From Polia nebulosa (taxonomy: Eukaryota; Arthropoda; Insecta; Lepidoptera; Noctuidae): DNA of 64,000 nucleotides. Each line of letters opens with the position of its first letter. Position 1 is the first letter of the stretch. A program made the position numbers and the translations under genes. The notes beneath the pieces are model-generated. The model had not been told where the DNA came from. It saw only the letters and a list, made by a program, of their open reading frames with translations, and searched no databases. Below, one piece after another: positions 31,882 through 43,236 of this stretch. Location of the stretch: assembly GCA_951329385.1 (NCBI GenBank), contig OX589605.1, positions 30,094,821 to 30,158,820 on the forward strand, read 5' to 3'.

Positions 31882-32663
31882 AGGATCCCCAAAACAACGG
31901 AGCGAGGATCCCCAAAACAACGGAGCGAGGATCCCCAAAACAACGGAGCGAGGATCCCCAAAACAACGGAGCGAGGATCCCCAAAACAACGGAGCGAGGA
32001 TCCCCAAAACAACGGAGCGAGGATCCCCAAAACAACGGAGCGAGGATCCCCAAAACAACGGAGCGAGGATCCCCAAAACAACGGAGCGAGGATCCCCAAA
32101 ACAACGGAGCGAGGATCCCCAAAACAACGGAGCGAGGATCCCCAAAACAACGGAGCGAGGATCCCCAAAACAACGGAGCGAGGATCCCCAAAACAACGGA
32201 GCGAGGATCCCCAAAACAACGGAGCGAGGATCCCCAAAACAACGGAGCGAGGATCCCGAAAACAACGGAGCGAGGATCCCGAAAACAACGGAGCGAGGAC
32301 CCCCAAAACAACGGAGCGAGGACCCCCAAAACAACGGAGCGAGGACCCCCAAAACAACGGAGCGAGGACCCCCAAAACAACGGAACGAGGACCCCCAAAA
32401 CAACGGAGCGAGGACCCCCAAAACAACGGAGCGAGGACCCACAAAACAACGGAGCGAGGACCCCCAAAACAACGGAGCGAGGACCCCCAAAACAACGGAG
32501 CGAGGACCCCCAAAACAACGGAGCGAGGACCCCCAAAACAACGGAGCGAGGACCCCCAAAACAACGGAGCGAGGACCCCCAAAACAACGGAGCGAGGACC
32601 CCCAAAACAACGGAGTGAGGACCCTCAAAACAACGGAGAGAGGACCCTCAAAACAATGGAGCA
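31882..32663. repeat. 23-bp minisatellite, 34 units, in two sequence blocks
   Basis: The unit AGGATCCCCAAAACAACGGA plus GCG repeats without a length change from 31882. Units 1-16 are GGATCCCC (each creating a BamHI-type GGATCC), units 17-18 are GGATCCCG, and units 19-34 are GGACCC types with a few variants. Because 23 is not a multiple of 3 and the unit has no stops in any frame, long frames exist on both strands. These are artefacts of the repeat, not genes. Confidence 0.95.
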
Positions 32664-33149
32664 AATGGGTCTACGTGCAGATAATGGAGTTGCATACTAC
32701 ACTTCTACTACCCAACCACAACGTCACCCAAACAAATGGACACAGACGATAAATGATGGAGTACGCCGATGAGTGTACGCCAAGAGAGCAACTCTCGATA
32801 GTTAACAAACATGGTGCCCTCACTCCAATTATGAACATTTCTATAGCTCAACTGGTATGTACTGCGCTGATACACACAGGAGCAACAAATTTCGTGAAGG
32901 TATATCAGAAAAAAAAAAATTGTGAATCATCTAAAAATATCAGTGACAAGATAAATCCTTGTGTGATTTTTGTCTGGTGATATAAATTATGTCCTTAATT
33001 ATTACAATATCACCAGACAAAGGACAAACTAGAAATAAATCCTCGGTCCGGCTTTTTATTATTTTAGTTTTATGTACCTACTTATCCGGTCAGTTTAAAT
33101 CCAGCTTTTGATACCGTATAATATTGACCTATTGTAAATAAAATAAAGA
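32664..33149. other. No gene seen
   Basis: Sequence after the minisatellite. The 75-aa frame at 32753 has no recognised domain. A short inverted repeat (TATCACCAGACAAA against TTTGTCTGGTGATA) lies around 32970-33020. Confidence 0.5.
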
Positions 33150-33470
33150 TTTTTTAGGTCTAAATCAAAATTTTTAGGATTCCGTATCCAAATGGTAAAA
33201 CGGAACCCTATTACTAAGACTCCGTTGTCCGTCCGTCTGTCTGTCTGTTCGTCTGTCACCAGGCTGTATCTCATGAACCGTGATAGTTAGACAGTTGAAA
33301 TTTTCACAGAGATGTATTTCTGTTGCCGCTATAACAAAAAATACTAAAAAACAGAATAAAAAAAATATTTAAGAGGTCTCCCATGCAACAGACATGATTT
33401 TTTTATAGATAATAAGTACGGAACCCTTCGTGCGCGAGTCCAACTCGCACTTGGCTGCTATTTAAATAAA
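33150..33470 (+). repeat. Lepidopteran interspersed repeat (TCACCAGGCTGTATCTCATG type)
   Basis: ACGGAACCCTATTACTAAGA, CCGTCTGTCTGTCTG, CACCAGGCTGTATCTCATGA, TATTTCTGTTGCCGCTATAA and GGAACCCTTCGTGCGCGAGT in order. The last two landmarks also occur at 41750-41935. I recognise it as a common moth repeat, likely the 3' end of a LINE. Confidence 0.65.
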
Positions 33471-33649
33471 ATGGCGTGGATAATGCAGTCAGCACTCATT
33501 GTTTTCAACTACGTAATTTGTAACACTTGAATTATTTTATAATCAACGGTTTTAGAAATTACGTAAACAAGCAGTGTTTTAATTTTTTTTAACAGATAAC
33601 TTTTTTTTTTAGCTCTTTAGCTCTATCTCAGATTTAACATAGCCTAGAT

Positions 33650-34195
33650 AAAAAAAAGGCCAATAGCGAGTTGGACTTGCACGCAAAGGGTTCCGAACAA
33701 AACAATTTTTCAGGTTTAAACTACATGTAGGTACCTACTTCTTATAGGTTTTCCTGTAATCTATTAGTAAAGAACTGTAACTACATTCTGTATTTTTTTT
33801 TTCAGAATATTGAGCCTAGTTTTGGAGATAAGGGGAGAGAATGGTCATATTTCATCTATTTTCTTAAATACATTTTGAAATTATGAAAAAAATATATTTA
33901 AAATCCTTTCAATAAGCTTTCATTCTTATTAGTCGTAGCACGCACATTACAGTTTAAAAATCTTTTTTTTTTTATTTTCTAATTTGCAGCCCCAAATTTG
34001 ACTCCCATATTCCAAATTCATATATTTAAATTACACGCTCGTGTTTGGGTCACAAATATTCATGTGTGTACCAAATTTCAACTCACTTGGTCGAGTAGAT
34101 TCGGAGTAAATTGGCTGTGATAGACGGACAGACACACAGACAGACGAGTGATCCTATAAGGGTTCCGTGTTTCGTTTTTGATGTTTGGTACCCTA
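33650..34195 (+). repeat. Interspersed repeat, copy 2 of the 375-606 family
   Basis: A longer copy with GTTGGACTTGCACGCAAAGG, TATAGGTTTTCCTGTAATCT, GAGATAAGG and the AGACGGACAGACAC...GGGTTCCG...ACCCTAAAAA end. Confidence 0.6.
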
Positions 34196-34279
34196 AAAAC
34201 AACAAACGGAGCTACAAGATACTAAGAAGAAGTTAGGTACAAAAATCAAAATTTATAGAAACAAAAAAAAATAATAGTA

Positions 34280-35291
34280 CAGACTGTTGTCAACATTACC
34301 TGACCCACCCTAAAATCAAACGACTTTGGACCCTCTTCTTGTAACATTAAGGTTTATTTAATTTATATGAGCTTATCACACAAGTGCACGAGGACTCGAT
34401 GAACAAAAATACAATACACAGACACTCAAATTTGATCTTTAACACGTAACGTTAAGGTAAACCCACCCAACATAGTCGAAGCCACCGGCATTATATATGT
34501 TTTTGTTAAGCTATTTTAATCATTATCTCGTTAACATTAAAGTTGAAAAGCTTTTAAGTCACACTACATAATTACAACCCAATCTTTAATTTCGCGTATT
34601 CCCAACAAGTTCTTGTGGCTTAGCGGTTTGATGCTGGATTGACGACGAACAGCATGTGGGTTCGAAAACACAGTCCACCTATACATCAGTTTCTTTTTTA
34701 ATTTGTTTTCATTTCTACAATATTGCTTGCAATATTAAAGAACGACCAATATGATTTTCGCCTAATAACTTATCTTGTAAACGGGTGGGTAATTTAAAAA
34801 ACTTTAAGTTCACTCTTTATAATGAATACGAATATTTATTTTTCAACTACCCACTTATTACAAGTTATGTGAAAATATTACCATTTTAAAAAGTTTATGT
34901 ATAGTCTGTAGTTCTTTACAGTAATACAAGAAATAGTTTTGGAATATAAATTCTATATTGAAAGCAAAACAATATCTTTGTCGCAGGATTTGATCTCGAA
35001 CCTTGTTTTCCTCAGTCTTACACACAGACCACGAGACCAGAATTACTTGAACTCAATCATTAAAATAAGATAATACACTTATCTTATTATAACAAATAGT
35101 TATAAAAATAACCTAATGCTAACGTTTTAAAGATCAAATTTGCGTGTCTATATTATTATTGTATTTGTTCATCAAATCCTCGAGCAGTTGTCTGATAAGC
35201 TCATTTAAATTAAATAAACCATAATGTTACATGCAGAGGGTCTAAAGTCGTTTGATTTTAGGGTGGGTCAGGTAATGTTGACAACAGTCTG
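34280..35291. mobile_element. Fold-back DNA element with tRNA-like arms, copy 2 (reverse orientation)
   Basis: 1012 bp, same ends as copy 1 (CAGACTGTTGTCAACATTAC), TA at both borders (34278-34279, 35292-35293). Relative to copy 1 it is inverted: the TGGCTTAGCGGTTTGATGCT tRNA-like arm is now at about 34614-34675 (+), and the TGGTCTCGTGGTC arm at about 34985-35042 (-). Small indels distinguish the copies. Confidence 0.85.
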
Positions 35292-35293
35292 TA

Positions 35294-36488
35294 CGAGCAG
35301 TTGAAACACGATAAATAAATTGAATATTTTCAAAAAATCCGACTGTAAAAATTAACTAAAAAGTTCCAAACAAGTCACTTTTCAGGCAGTCTGCTGATGC
35401 AGTTGGTGGCTGTTATTTTAGTTTAATTATTGATTTCATGCTACCAATTATATTTTATTAAATTTATTAATTTTCTATATTTTAGTGAGTTATATTTTTG
35501 GAATCGCCTCCTCGAACCCTTTATTTTTGATACCCCACTTAATATAGTTTGTCGACTGTACTTTTTTATTTTTCACAATATGGGGTCTGGTTGAATGTCT
35601 TTAGTAGAACTCGCAAGGCTAAGAAGAATCAATTGACGTAAGAATTATCAAAATCGGCCCACGCGTTTAGTCTCTATAGTGCCCACAAAGGAATAAACAT
35701 ACATATATACACATATACATACATACATAGGCTGATAAACACATTACCCTCCCTGCGTCGCGCAGTCGGGTAAAAAACAGTCAACAATGTAAAACGGTTA
35801 CTCTGACTTGGCTTACAAGAAACATTCTTAAAATATTTTACAGGTGCTCAAACAAAAGATTATGATTCACTTCGATAATTGATTTTTAGAACAAATGTTA
35901 CATCAAAGGGAACATCAGAGAGACTTGTCACAGTAATTTGTCAACGAGTCCCGCCTGCATAAAAGCGGGTCGTTGATAATTCTTCCAAGAAAACGGTGTG
36001 TGGGTTTTTATTTAGAAAGTACGTATGGAATGACAATTATTCGTCCTTCACGGCAATTTCTCTTGGAAGTACACAGGGACTGTGCAGGTCATTAAAATCA
36101 TTATTTTGTTAACCTGTAAAACATCATGTGCTTACCATTTCATAATAGTGGTTCCCTAGCAATCATTCTTGGGGTCTATTCCTGAGCCAAAAATTGCCTC
36201 TGGTCGTCGTGAGCTCACCTTTGCTTTCCTTTATAAACAAATTATGTTGTCAAACGATGTTTATAATAATAATTTTAATTTTAACAGTTCAGAGGTCCCA
36301 CATTGATATAAATTTTTAACCAGAAGCATCCGAGATACAAATTACTTTAAAATAGAATCTTTACGCAACCGTAAATCCCAGAAAATATTTATAAAATGGA
36401 AAGGAATTTGTTTTCAAGCAAAACGACAGATGACACTTGTCATCGTAAAAGCAATAAATATTATGACGATGAACACTAACAATATAAT
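35294..36488. other. No gene seen
   Basis: Unique-looking sequence including a short ATACATA microsatellite (about 35700-35730). No coding signal. Confidence 0.5.
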
Positions 36489-37199
36489 TTATCGATGTTG
36501 ACGAGAGCTGCAGCTCAAAAAGCACGCCCACCACCTCCGGCATCGTCGCTCAAGCTCAGCCTCGCCGCCGCCGGAACCCAGCCCCACGGTGAGAGCTGTG
36601 ACACCAGCCGTGGCAGCTGCGTCGAGCTCCAGCGACGAGTTCTCCTCGCCGCCGACGACACCGACACCTGCGCGTCGACGGGGAGGACGCCGGCCGCCGA
36701 GCGGCTTAGGACCTCGAGGCGCACCGGCCTCTGATAGGGCCCCGCCCAGGTCAGGTAACAGCCTGACCGCGTACCGTGTTCGGATGCTTCCTTTGTTCCA
36801 GGTGCTTGAGCCAGCCGTCATCGTTTCGGCCCAACGACTTTCGGATCAGGTGCGGGTCATCCTGCGTAATCATAATATGTTGGGTGATACTGTACTTGAT
36901 CGCCTCCGGTCTGAAATAGGTAGCCATGTCATTGACCCTCCGTCTCAGACTGTGGTACCAGTGTTGGTACCACCGTCCAACAATAGTCCCAGCCACGCTG
37001 ACGAAGAGTGTAGTGACATGGTAACAAGTACCCATTGCAATGACGAATTGAGGAGTGCTTTGGAATATGCTATTCGCGAATATCGCAACATGCCACCCGA
37101 ACTTAGGCCACGTTTGCCTCGTTTGCCCACGCATAACAAGAATAAGGCGCTGGTGGCTGTTCTGGATTCGCAGTTGAGAGCGCATCGAATTCCTGAAGC

Positions 37200-37280
37200 A
37201 GAAGGTGTATGCATGAGCAAACCAAAGGTGTATGCATGGGCAAACCAAAGCAGAAGGTGTATGCATGGGCAAACCGCATC
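37200..37280 (+). repeat. Three near-copies of a 25-bp unit inside the LINE
   Basis: AAGGTGTATGCATGGGCAAA (first copy GAGCAAA) occurs at 37203, 37227 and 37256, separated by short CCAAA-type spacers. This local expansion changes the reading frame of the LINE protein between its N-terminal and pre-RT parts. Confidence 0.75.
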
Positions 37281-37744
37281 CGAAGGTATAAGCGGCAGGT
37301 GGAGCGATACACCCAGAATCGCACATTCCGGAGTAATGAAAGGTGGGTATATAGAGCTTGGGAGCGACCAGAACAGGGTGTGACTGACACGCGTCTGCTA
37401 GACGATGATGCCATGTTTTCATTCTGGCGCAACATCTGGTCGGTGCCTGTCAGTCACACCGAAGGTGACTGGACTCGAGAGATCCAGCGATCGTGCGATC
37501 CAATAACAGAAATAGGGGCAATCACTATCAGCCCCCAAGATGTAGCTCGTGCAGTTCGTCGGTTGCCTAGTTGGTAATCTTCAGGGCCGGACGAGCTGCA
37601 CAATTTTTTGATAAAATGGCTACAAAGTTCGCACGCTCGCTTGGTATCTCAATACCAGGCAGCGTTGAAGTCTGGTTTGCTACCAAAGTTTCTTACAACA
37701 GGAGTTACCCACCTGCTCCACAAATCAGACCCCCTAGCCATATT

Positions 37745-37825
37745 ACATTTCTATTATCGTTTACGCTAACGCTTAGAACAAAATGTATGGCAATGACATT
37801 ACCTGCGATAATCACTAACTAAACC
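37745..37825. repeat. Half copy of a palindromic MITE inserted in the LINE
   Basis: TATCGTTTACGCTAACGCTT, AAAATGTATGGCAATGACAT and TACCTGCG match the left arm of the MITE at 45351-45531. It separates the LINE blocks for HLLHKSD and KNYRLITCLPT, which are adjacent in the copy at 63.8 kb. Confidence 0.65.
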
Positions 37826-40017
37826 CAAAAATTATAGACTGATCACGTGCTTACCGACGGTCTATAAGGTTTTTACATCCATTTTGAGAGCTAAGATTAA
37901 TACACATAGATATTAACTGTATCATGTCTGCCTCTCAAAATGGATGTAGGAATGGGTCCCGCGGTACTAAGGAGATTCTCCTCATAGATATGACCATTAG
38001 CCAACAGGTTCGGCGTTCCCGAAAGGATCTGTCGACATGTCGATAGACTAAATATAAGAAGGCCTATGACTCAGTTCCTCATACATGGCTCATTAGGGCG
38101 CTAGAATTGTATAAAGTTGATGCAACGCTACGCACCTTCCTGATGTCGTGCATGAGGCAATCGAGGACGGTCCATCGTTATCCAGGATGTCGACAAATCC
38201 AGAGGAATAGCAAACCGGTAAGGATCGAGCGGGGTATATTCCAGGGTGACAGTTTTAGTCCATTTTGGCAGTCTAGGCTATCAGTTGAAGAGAGGTGGTC
38301 AGGTAATATCTCACCTCGTTTACATGGATTGCCTTGAAATTTTTTGCTCGCAACAATTTGTAACTGATGGAGCTACTGAAGGTAACTAAAACCTTCAGTA
38401 GAGCCATCAGGATGGAGTTTGGTGTGGACAAATGTGCAGTCATGCATGTAAAGCGGAAGCCTTAGATATCAATGCCACTGACATGAAGCAATCGTTGAAG
38501 AAGCGCTTCTTTGGCCGCCTGAAGAAGATATTCAATAGCCTTCTCTCAGGCGGAAATAAGGTGCGTGCCTTTAACGGTTAGGTCATGCCGGTATTCATGT
38601 ACTCTTTCGGCGTACTCAAATGGACTCAAACAGAACTTAACGCCCTGGATAAGCGGGGTCCGTACACTACTAACTGCATACCGAATGCATCACCCACGTT
38701 CGTCAGTGATGAAACTGTATATCCCGGAGAAGTGTGGAGGCCGAGGCTTTTTAAATGCTCTGAGGGAATATTTCCTAGCTGCTGACGTGGGTATGCATCC
38801 AGATGTAGTCAAGTGGCGGTGGACAAGGGCCTTACCCCACTCTCCTTGGCTAACTATAAGAATAAGAAATCCTCTAGTGCTTGACACTAACGATCGCAGG
38901 GAAGTATGGCAGAGTAAGGAACTTCACGGACGCTTTTTCCAGGCCCTGCATGGGCCCGATGTAGACCAACTAGCGTCCGTAGCCTGGCTGCGTATTGGTG
39001 ACCTCTTTGGGGAAACCGAAGGTTTTGTCTGTGCAATTATGGACGAAGTTATCATGACGAAAAACTACCGGCGATTTATTGTGAAGGACGGCACGGTTGA
39101 TATATGTTTGGCATGTCATCGTCCGGGAGAATCAATCCGCCACATAATCTCTGGTTGTTCTCGTCTTGCTAACGATGAGTACTTGCATAGGCACAACCTT
39201 GAAGCCAGGATTATCCATCAGTAACTTGCTCTGAAATACTCTCTTGTGGAATCGGAAGTGCCGTACTACAGGTATGTGCCCGACCCAGTTCTCGATAATG
39301 GTCATATCTCATTGTACTGGGATCGGTCCATCATCACTGACATGACTATAATAGCCAAAAAGCCTGATATAGTGGTGGTGGACCGAATCGAGAGGCATGC
39401 AATGATTGTTGACGTTACCGTCCCACATGATGAGATCCTCGTGAAAGCCGAGAAAGATAAACAAATCCAAGTATATTGACTTGGCTTGCGAGGTTGTCAA
39501 CATGTGGGATGTGGACTCAGCGATCATTGTACCGATAGTCGTGTCAGCCAATGGCTTAGTAACCACGAGCCTCGGACCAACACCTCAGGAGGCTCTCGTT
39601 AGGTGGCTGGATCAAAGGCTTGATTCAGAAAGCAGTACTTCTGGACACGGCTCGTATTGTTAGGTGTTTCCTCTCTCTAGAGCCCTGACCTGTAGCTTGG
39701 AACCTGTTCCCGATACCGGTGGGTTATATTTTTATCCTTTTTATTTAAATATTTAATTATGCATATAATAATGAATAAACAAAATAGTAATAATAATCTG
39801 TGGCCTGGCTGTCAAGTTGACTGACGGAATTTTTTTCTCGCCGATATGTATGTTTAATTTCCGTAAAGAATATACCAGAAAAATGCCTAAAGAACAAAAG
39901 CGATCCCGAAAAAAATAGGAAACATCACAGCAAACAACTAATACCGAAAAACCAAATTTACAACAACAACATGGCAATACTATAATGGACCGAAAAAAAA
40001 AATGTTGACAAGAACGG

Positions 40018-40620
40018 GCACAAAGACAAAACACACACCGAACAACACCTTCGGATTCGTCGCGCAGCTCCGCCTCGCAGCTCTACGCCAACCGTGAGTC
40101 CAGTGATGCCGGCTGTCGCAGTTGCGTCGAGCTCGAGCGACGAATACTTCTCGCCACCGACGACACCACTATCTGCGCGTCCACGGGGAAGGGGCCGATC
40201 TCCAGCCAGCTTAGGACCCGATGCCCTCCGGCCTCTGATAGGGTGCCCCGCTGCCGGAAGATTGCAGCGCATGAGATGGACGAAATCCATAAATGAAAAT
40301 GTCATGCACTCATACTTTGGGGCTACAGAGGGGGGAAATAACCTGGCTGCGTACCGTGGTCGGATGCTCTCTATGTTTCAGGTGCTTGAGCCAATTGTCA
40401 ACGTTTCGGCCCAACGACTGTCGGAACAGGGTGCGGGTTATCTAGCGTAACCGTATGTTGGATGACGTCGTACTTGATAGACTACGCCTCGAATCACGGA
40501 GTAGCCGTGTCAACTGTTTCGCCACCAGCCGCGGTGCAACTGCAATGCAGTGCTTCACTGCGACCCGACCACGTTAGTGAGGATGATGATGACGTCTGGT
40601 ACAGCTGATCCATAGGGCCG
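40018..40620 (+). pseudogene. Second Dong/R4-type LINE copy, 5' part only
   Basis: Frames ASSSSDEYFSPPTTPLSARP and LAAYRGRMLSMFQVLEPIV repeat the N-terminal region of the 36.5-kb LINE at clear but diverged similarity. The copy stops after about 600 bp. The open frame ends at 40450. Confidence 0.7.
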
Positions 40621-40929
40621 TTTTGTATGCATGCAGAGTATCAAGTAAGTGATTGTAAGTGATTGTTGCTTCTGTTATTTGCTTATATCAGTGTATACAA
40701 CTGTTGGCGAACCAAATAACTAATAATAATTTAAGCCTTTTTATTTCTTTAATAAAAAAATAAAAAAATACAAAGACATTTTGATTAAAGATCATGCAAT
40801 TAACGTATTAATTAATTTATAATAAAAAAAATATTTTAACAGGTATTTTTTATATTTAGAATATTCAATTCAATTTGATTTCATAATTATATTTCATTCT
40901 TTTAGTTTCTTGATTTATTTATTAAGGAC
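40621..40929. other. No gene seen
   Basis: Very AT-rich sequence with A- and T-runs. No ORF. Confidence 0.5.
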
Positions 40930-41745
40930 CTCTCTATAGAGTAAAGGCCTCCTCCATTTTTCTACACAAAGTTCTATAACTCGCTTTATCAATCCAATCT
41001 GCCTGCTGTTTTCAAAATTTCATCGAGCCATCGCTCCGGTCTGCCTTTAGTTCTCTTGCCTGCAGATCTTTTTGGCCCACCGTCTTCGTTCATACGTGCA
41101 ATAGGGCCGGCCCACTTCCATTTCAGTCTTTTGCAGTGTTCTAGAGCATCAATCAGCTTCTTATCTCTGTGCTTCTCTTTTTGTGTCTCAATTTTAGATT
41201 TAGGATGCCAGACCAGAAACAAAACCAGAAACAAAATAATAACAAACCAAAGATCCATGAAACGGAGCACCGTTTCATGGATCTTTGGGTAGTTATTATT
41301 TTGTTTCTGGTTTGTTTGTTGAAAATCCATGTTTGGGATGCATAGGTGAGAGAAGGTAAAATACAAGAGTCACAATTTTCTTCAGCTTCATTGAAATATT
41401 TGACTTTAGAATTTCTTTCAGGCTCCAAAATTTATTGCAGGCCATGTTTACACGTCTTATTAACCTCATCTTGGTGTCTAGACTTTTTAAACGATATTTG
41501 TTAGCCAAGATATGTGTATTCTGGGACATATTCTAGTAGGACACTGTTAATGTGTATTGGTGCCTTTATGTTGTTTGTCATAATTTTTGTTTTCGTTGTA
41601 TTTAGTTCTAAACCAATTTCATTGCTAATATAATTTACTTCATTTATCATTGACTCTAATTGCGATGGATTCTCTGCGAAGAGTATGATGTCATCAGCAA
41701 ATCTGAGATTACTTAGAAATTGACCTTTGAGGGCTGCTCTCCTAT
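40930..41745 (-). pseudogene. RTE-type LINE reverse transcriptase, 3' part, dead
   Basis: On the minus strand from about 41740 the frame reads NLRFADDIILFAENPSQLES, which contains the F-A-D-D catalytic box of reverse transcriptase. It continues through LELNTTKTKIMTN and, after a frame change, RRVNMACNKFWSLKEIL and the C-terminal tail WKWAGPIARMNEDGGPKRSA ...GRPERWLDEI. This is the RTE-clade arrangement of palm, thumb and tail. The N-terminal endonuclease is missing. An inverted duplication at 41219-41315 scrambles the middle. Confidence 0.75.
41219..41315. repeat. Inverted duplication (hairpin) within the RTE remnant
   Basis: AAACCAGAAACAAAATAATA...AAAGATCCATGAAACGG is followed after GAGC(A) by its near-perfect complement (CCGTTTCATGGATCTTT...TATTATTTTGTTTCTGGTTT). 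Arms are about 45 bp. It produces a head-to-head copy of a coding piece. Confidence 0.85.
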
Positions 41746-41749
41746 GGAA

Positions 41750-41935
41750 TGTGTATTTCTGTTGCCGCTATAACAACAATTAAAAAAATAATCTAAAAAT
41801 TTCAAAGGGGCTGCTCCCCTACTCGTGTTTTTTTTGTTTTTTTGCTCGGTCTTAATAATAGCAACAATTAGACGTGTATAATCTTGTACGATGGTACGGA
41901 ACTCTTCATGCGTGAGTACGACTCGTCTTTGGCCG
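41750..41935 (+). repeat. Lepidopteran interspersed repeat, partial copy
   Basis: TGTATTTCTGTTGCCGCTAT followed by GGTACGGAACTCTTCATGCG and CTTTGGCCGG matches the distal half of the repeat at 33150-33470. Confidence 0.55.
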
Positions 41936-42747
41936 GTATTTTTAAGTTTACTAGCCCACGTTACCCAGGATAACGCAAGGATTCTAACGATACCACATAT
42001 GTACTTAGATAGAAATCAATTTAGGAATTGAGATAACTCACAAACATATATAATTCCACCCATACATACATACAAACCTTTTTTGCTTTTTGGGAAGTCT
42101 TCTAAAAATTTATCGGTATGTGTAGGCAACAAGTACCTACCTAAATATAACCATTCTGTACAAAGGATCATTGACCTCAACTCGTGGATTATAGCGTTCT
42201 TGAGAAGCTTATCAGTCAAAGATAGATCCGCTGATTGTTTGAATAAATTACCGCTAATTAGACGCTAATAGGAATTTTATAATGTTTCAGAAACATAACC
42301 AAGTATTTTCTTTAAGAACTGAGTAAGCTCTATCCCAATGGTGATTTTTGTACCTTCTATCTAAATCCACTGCTGGGCAAAACTACTAGTCTTTTCAAAC
42401 CTTTGCGAATGCAAATCGACATGGCATTGGTCAGAAGAACAAAGATTGTTGGAGACTAGATAATTTCGCAACAAAAGAATGTGTCTTTAGTTTTAGAAAA
42501 CATATTTCAGGAGTCATAGCTAACCGGCTCAAAAGATAGCATAGACCTCCTTAAAGCACTTTTAAACGGTAATTTTCTAGAAATACCGTTTTAAAATATT
42601 CCTATATAATAAACTAACCCGACTTCGAAACTTCTTTTTACAATTTTCCACAGAATCTAACCCATTAACATGAACTGTAAGTTAAGTTGAGATTAGCATA
42701 GCTTTAACGACAAGAGCCAGGCACGATAGTCAAGCTAAAGTTAAATT
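41936..42747. other. No gene seen
   Basis: No coding signal. The short ORFs at 42016-42268 on both strands overlap each other and have no domain. Confidence 0.5.
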
Positions 42748-43236
42748 ATGTTGAGTCTCTTATGCTGGGGCCACACTAGCGTCTACCGTCGTGAAGCTTC
42801 GCGCTTGGACGCGATAAACGCTGATGTGCCAGCCACTATCAGCTATCGTAGTGAAAGATCAGACTGCGTGCATGCTAGGTGCAGCACAACCAGGTGGAAG
42901 TCATCAGGTCAACGCCGGCTATCGCTGAAAGCCAGAGCTGCGGTTCTGTTTCGCAGATGCGACGCAGAATTATGCTACGCAATAGCATTTTTTGCTATTT
43001 TTGTTTTAACTTTAGCAAATAAACTCAAAAAAATAATATTCGCCGAAAAGCTTTTTCATTTAAGCGAAAAAAAATCGAAGCTCTGCTTCGCAACCATAGC
43101 GTTCGTAGCGGTCGGTGTGGCTCCAACGTTACATCTAAGTGTATTTTCATGCGAAGCTTCCTGGCCATGCCTTCATCGGTTGCCAAGTGACAATGACCTT
43201 GCGATCACCGGCCAGGTCAAGGTGATTGCAATTTAG
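42748..43236 (+). other. 162-aa open frame, probably inside a repeat rather than a gene
   Basis: The frame is open for 162 codons but contains no domain I recognise, and its composition follows the DNA (GC-rich ends, AT-rich middle). The ends look like diverged inverted repeats: GGGGCCACACTAGCG near 42769 against CGGTCGGTGTGGCTCCAACG near 43112. GAAGCTTCGCG and AAGCTCTGCTTCGC occur in opposite sense. I favour a decayed MITE-like repeat. Confidence 0.35.

Larger units (their letters stand above)
36489..39725 (+). pseudogene. Degenerate Dong/R4-type LINE, nearly full length
   Basis: A plus-strand non-LTR retrotransposon broken by many frame changes. Order: Ser/Pro/Arg-rich N-terminus (36589-36770; ASSSSDEFSSPPTTPTPARR), a linker region (to about 37250), the pre-RT motif RIRRYKRQVERYTQNRTFRS...FWRNIWSVPV (37260-37500), scattered RT blocks (37575-38340; YRLITCLPT), a C-terminal part with a C-x2-C-x8-H-x4-C knuckle (CLACHRPGESIRHIISGC, near 39110), and a restriction-like endonuclease segment (KPDIVVVDRIERHAMIVDVT, 39355-39415). 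The RT catalytic box at 38321-38332 reads YMDC instead of Y-x-D-D, so the enzyme is dead. A palindromic MITE fragment interrupts it at 37745. Confidence 0.75.

Noticed and set aside
31791..32772. Open frames of 238-300 aa on both strands around 31.8-32.8 kb
   Set aside because: They are produced by the 23-bp minisatellite, which has no stop codon in any frame. The same peptide repeats appear in all frames.
36751..37435. Minus-strand ORFs of up to 223 aa at 36.8-37.4 kb
   Set aside because: They lie antisense to the LINE polyprotein and have no domain. The plus strand carries the recognisable LINE motifs.
42748..43236. 162-aa ORF as a host gene
   Set aside because: No domain, composition follows local DNA, and diverged inverted repeats at the ends suggest a MITE-like origin. 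Kept as a low-confidence entry only.
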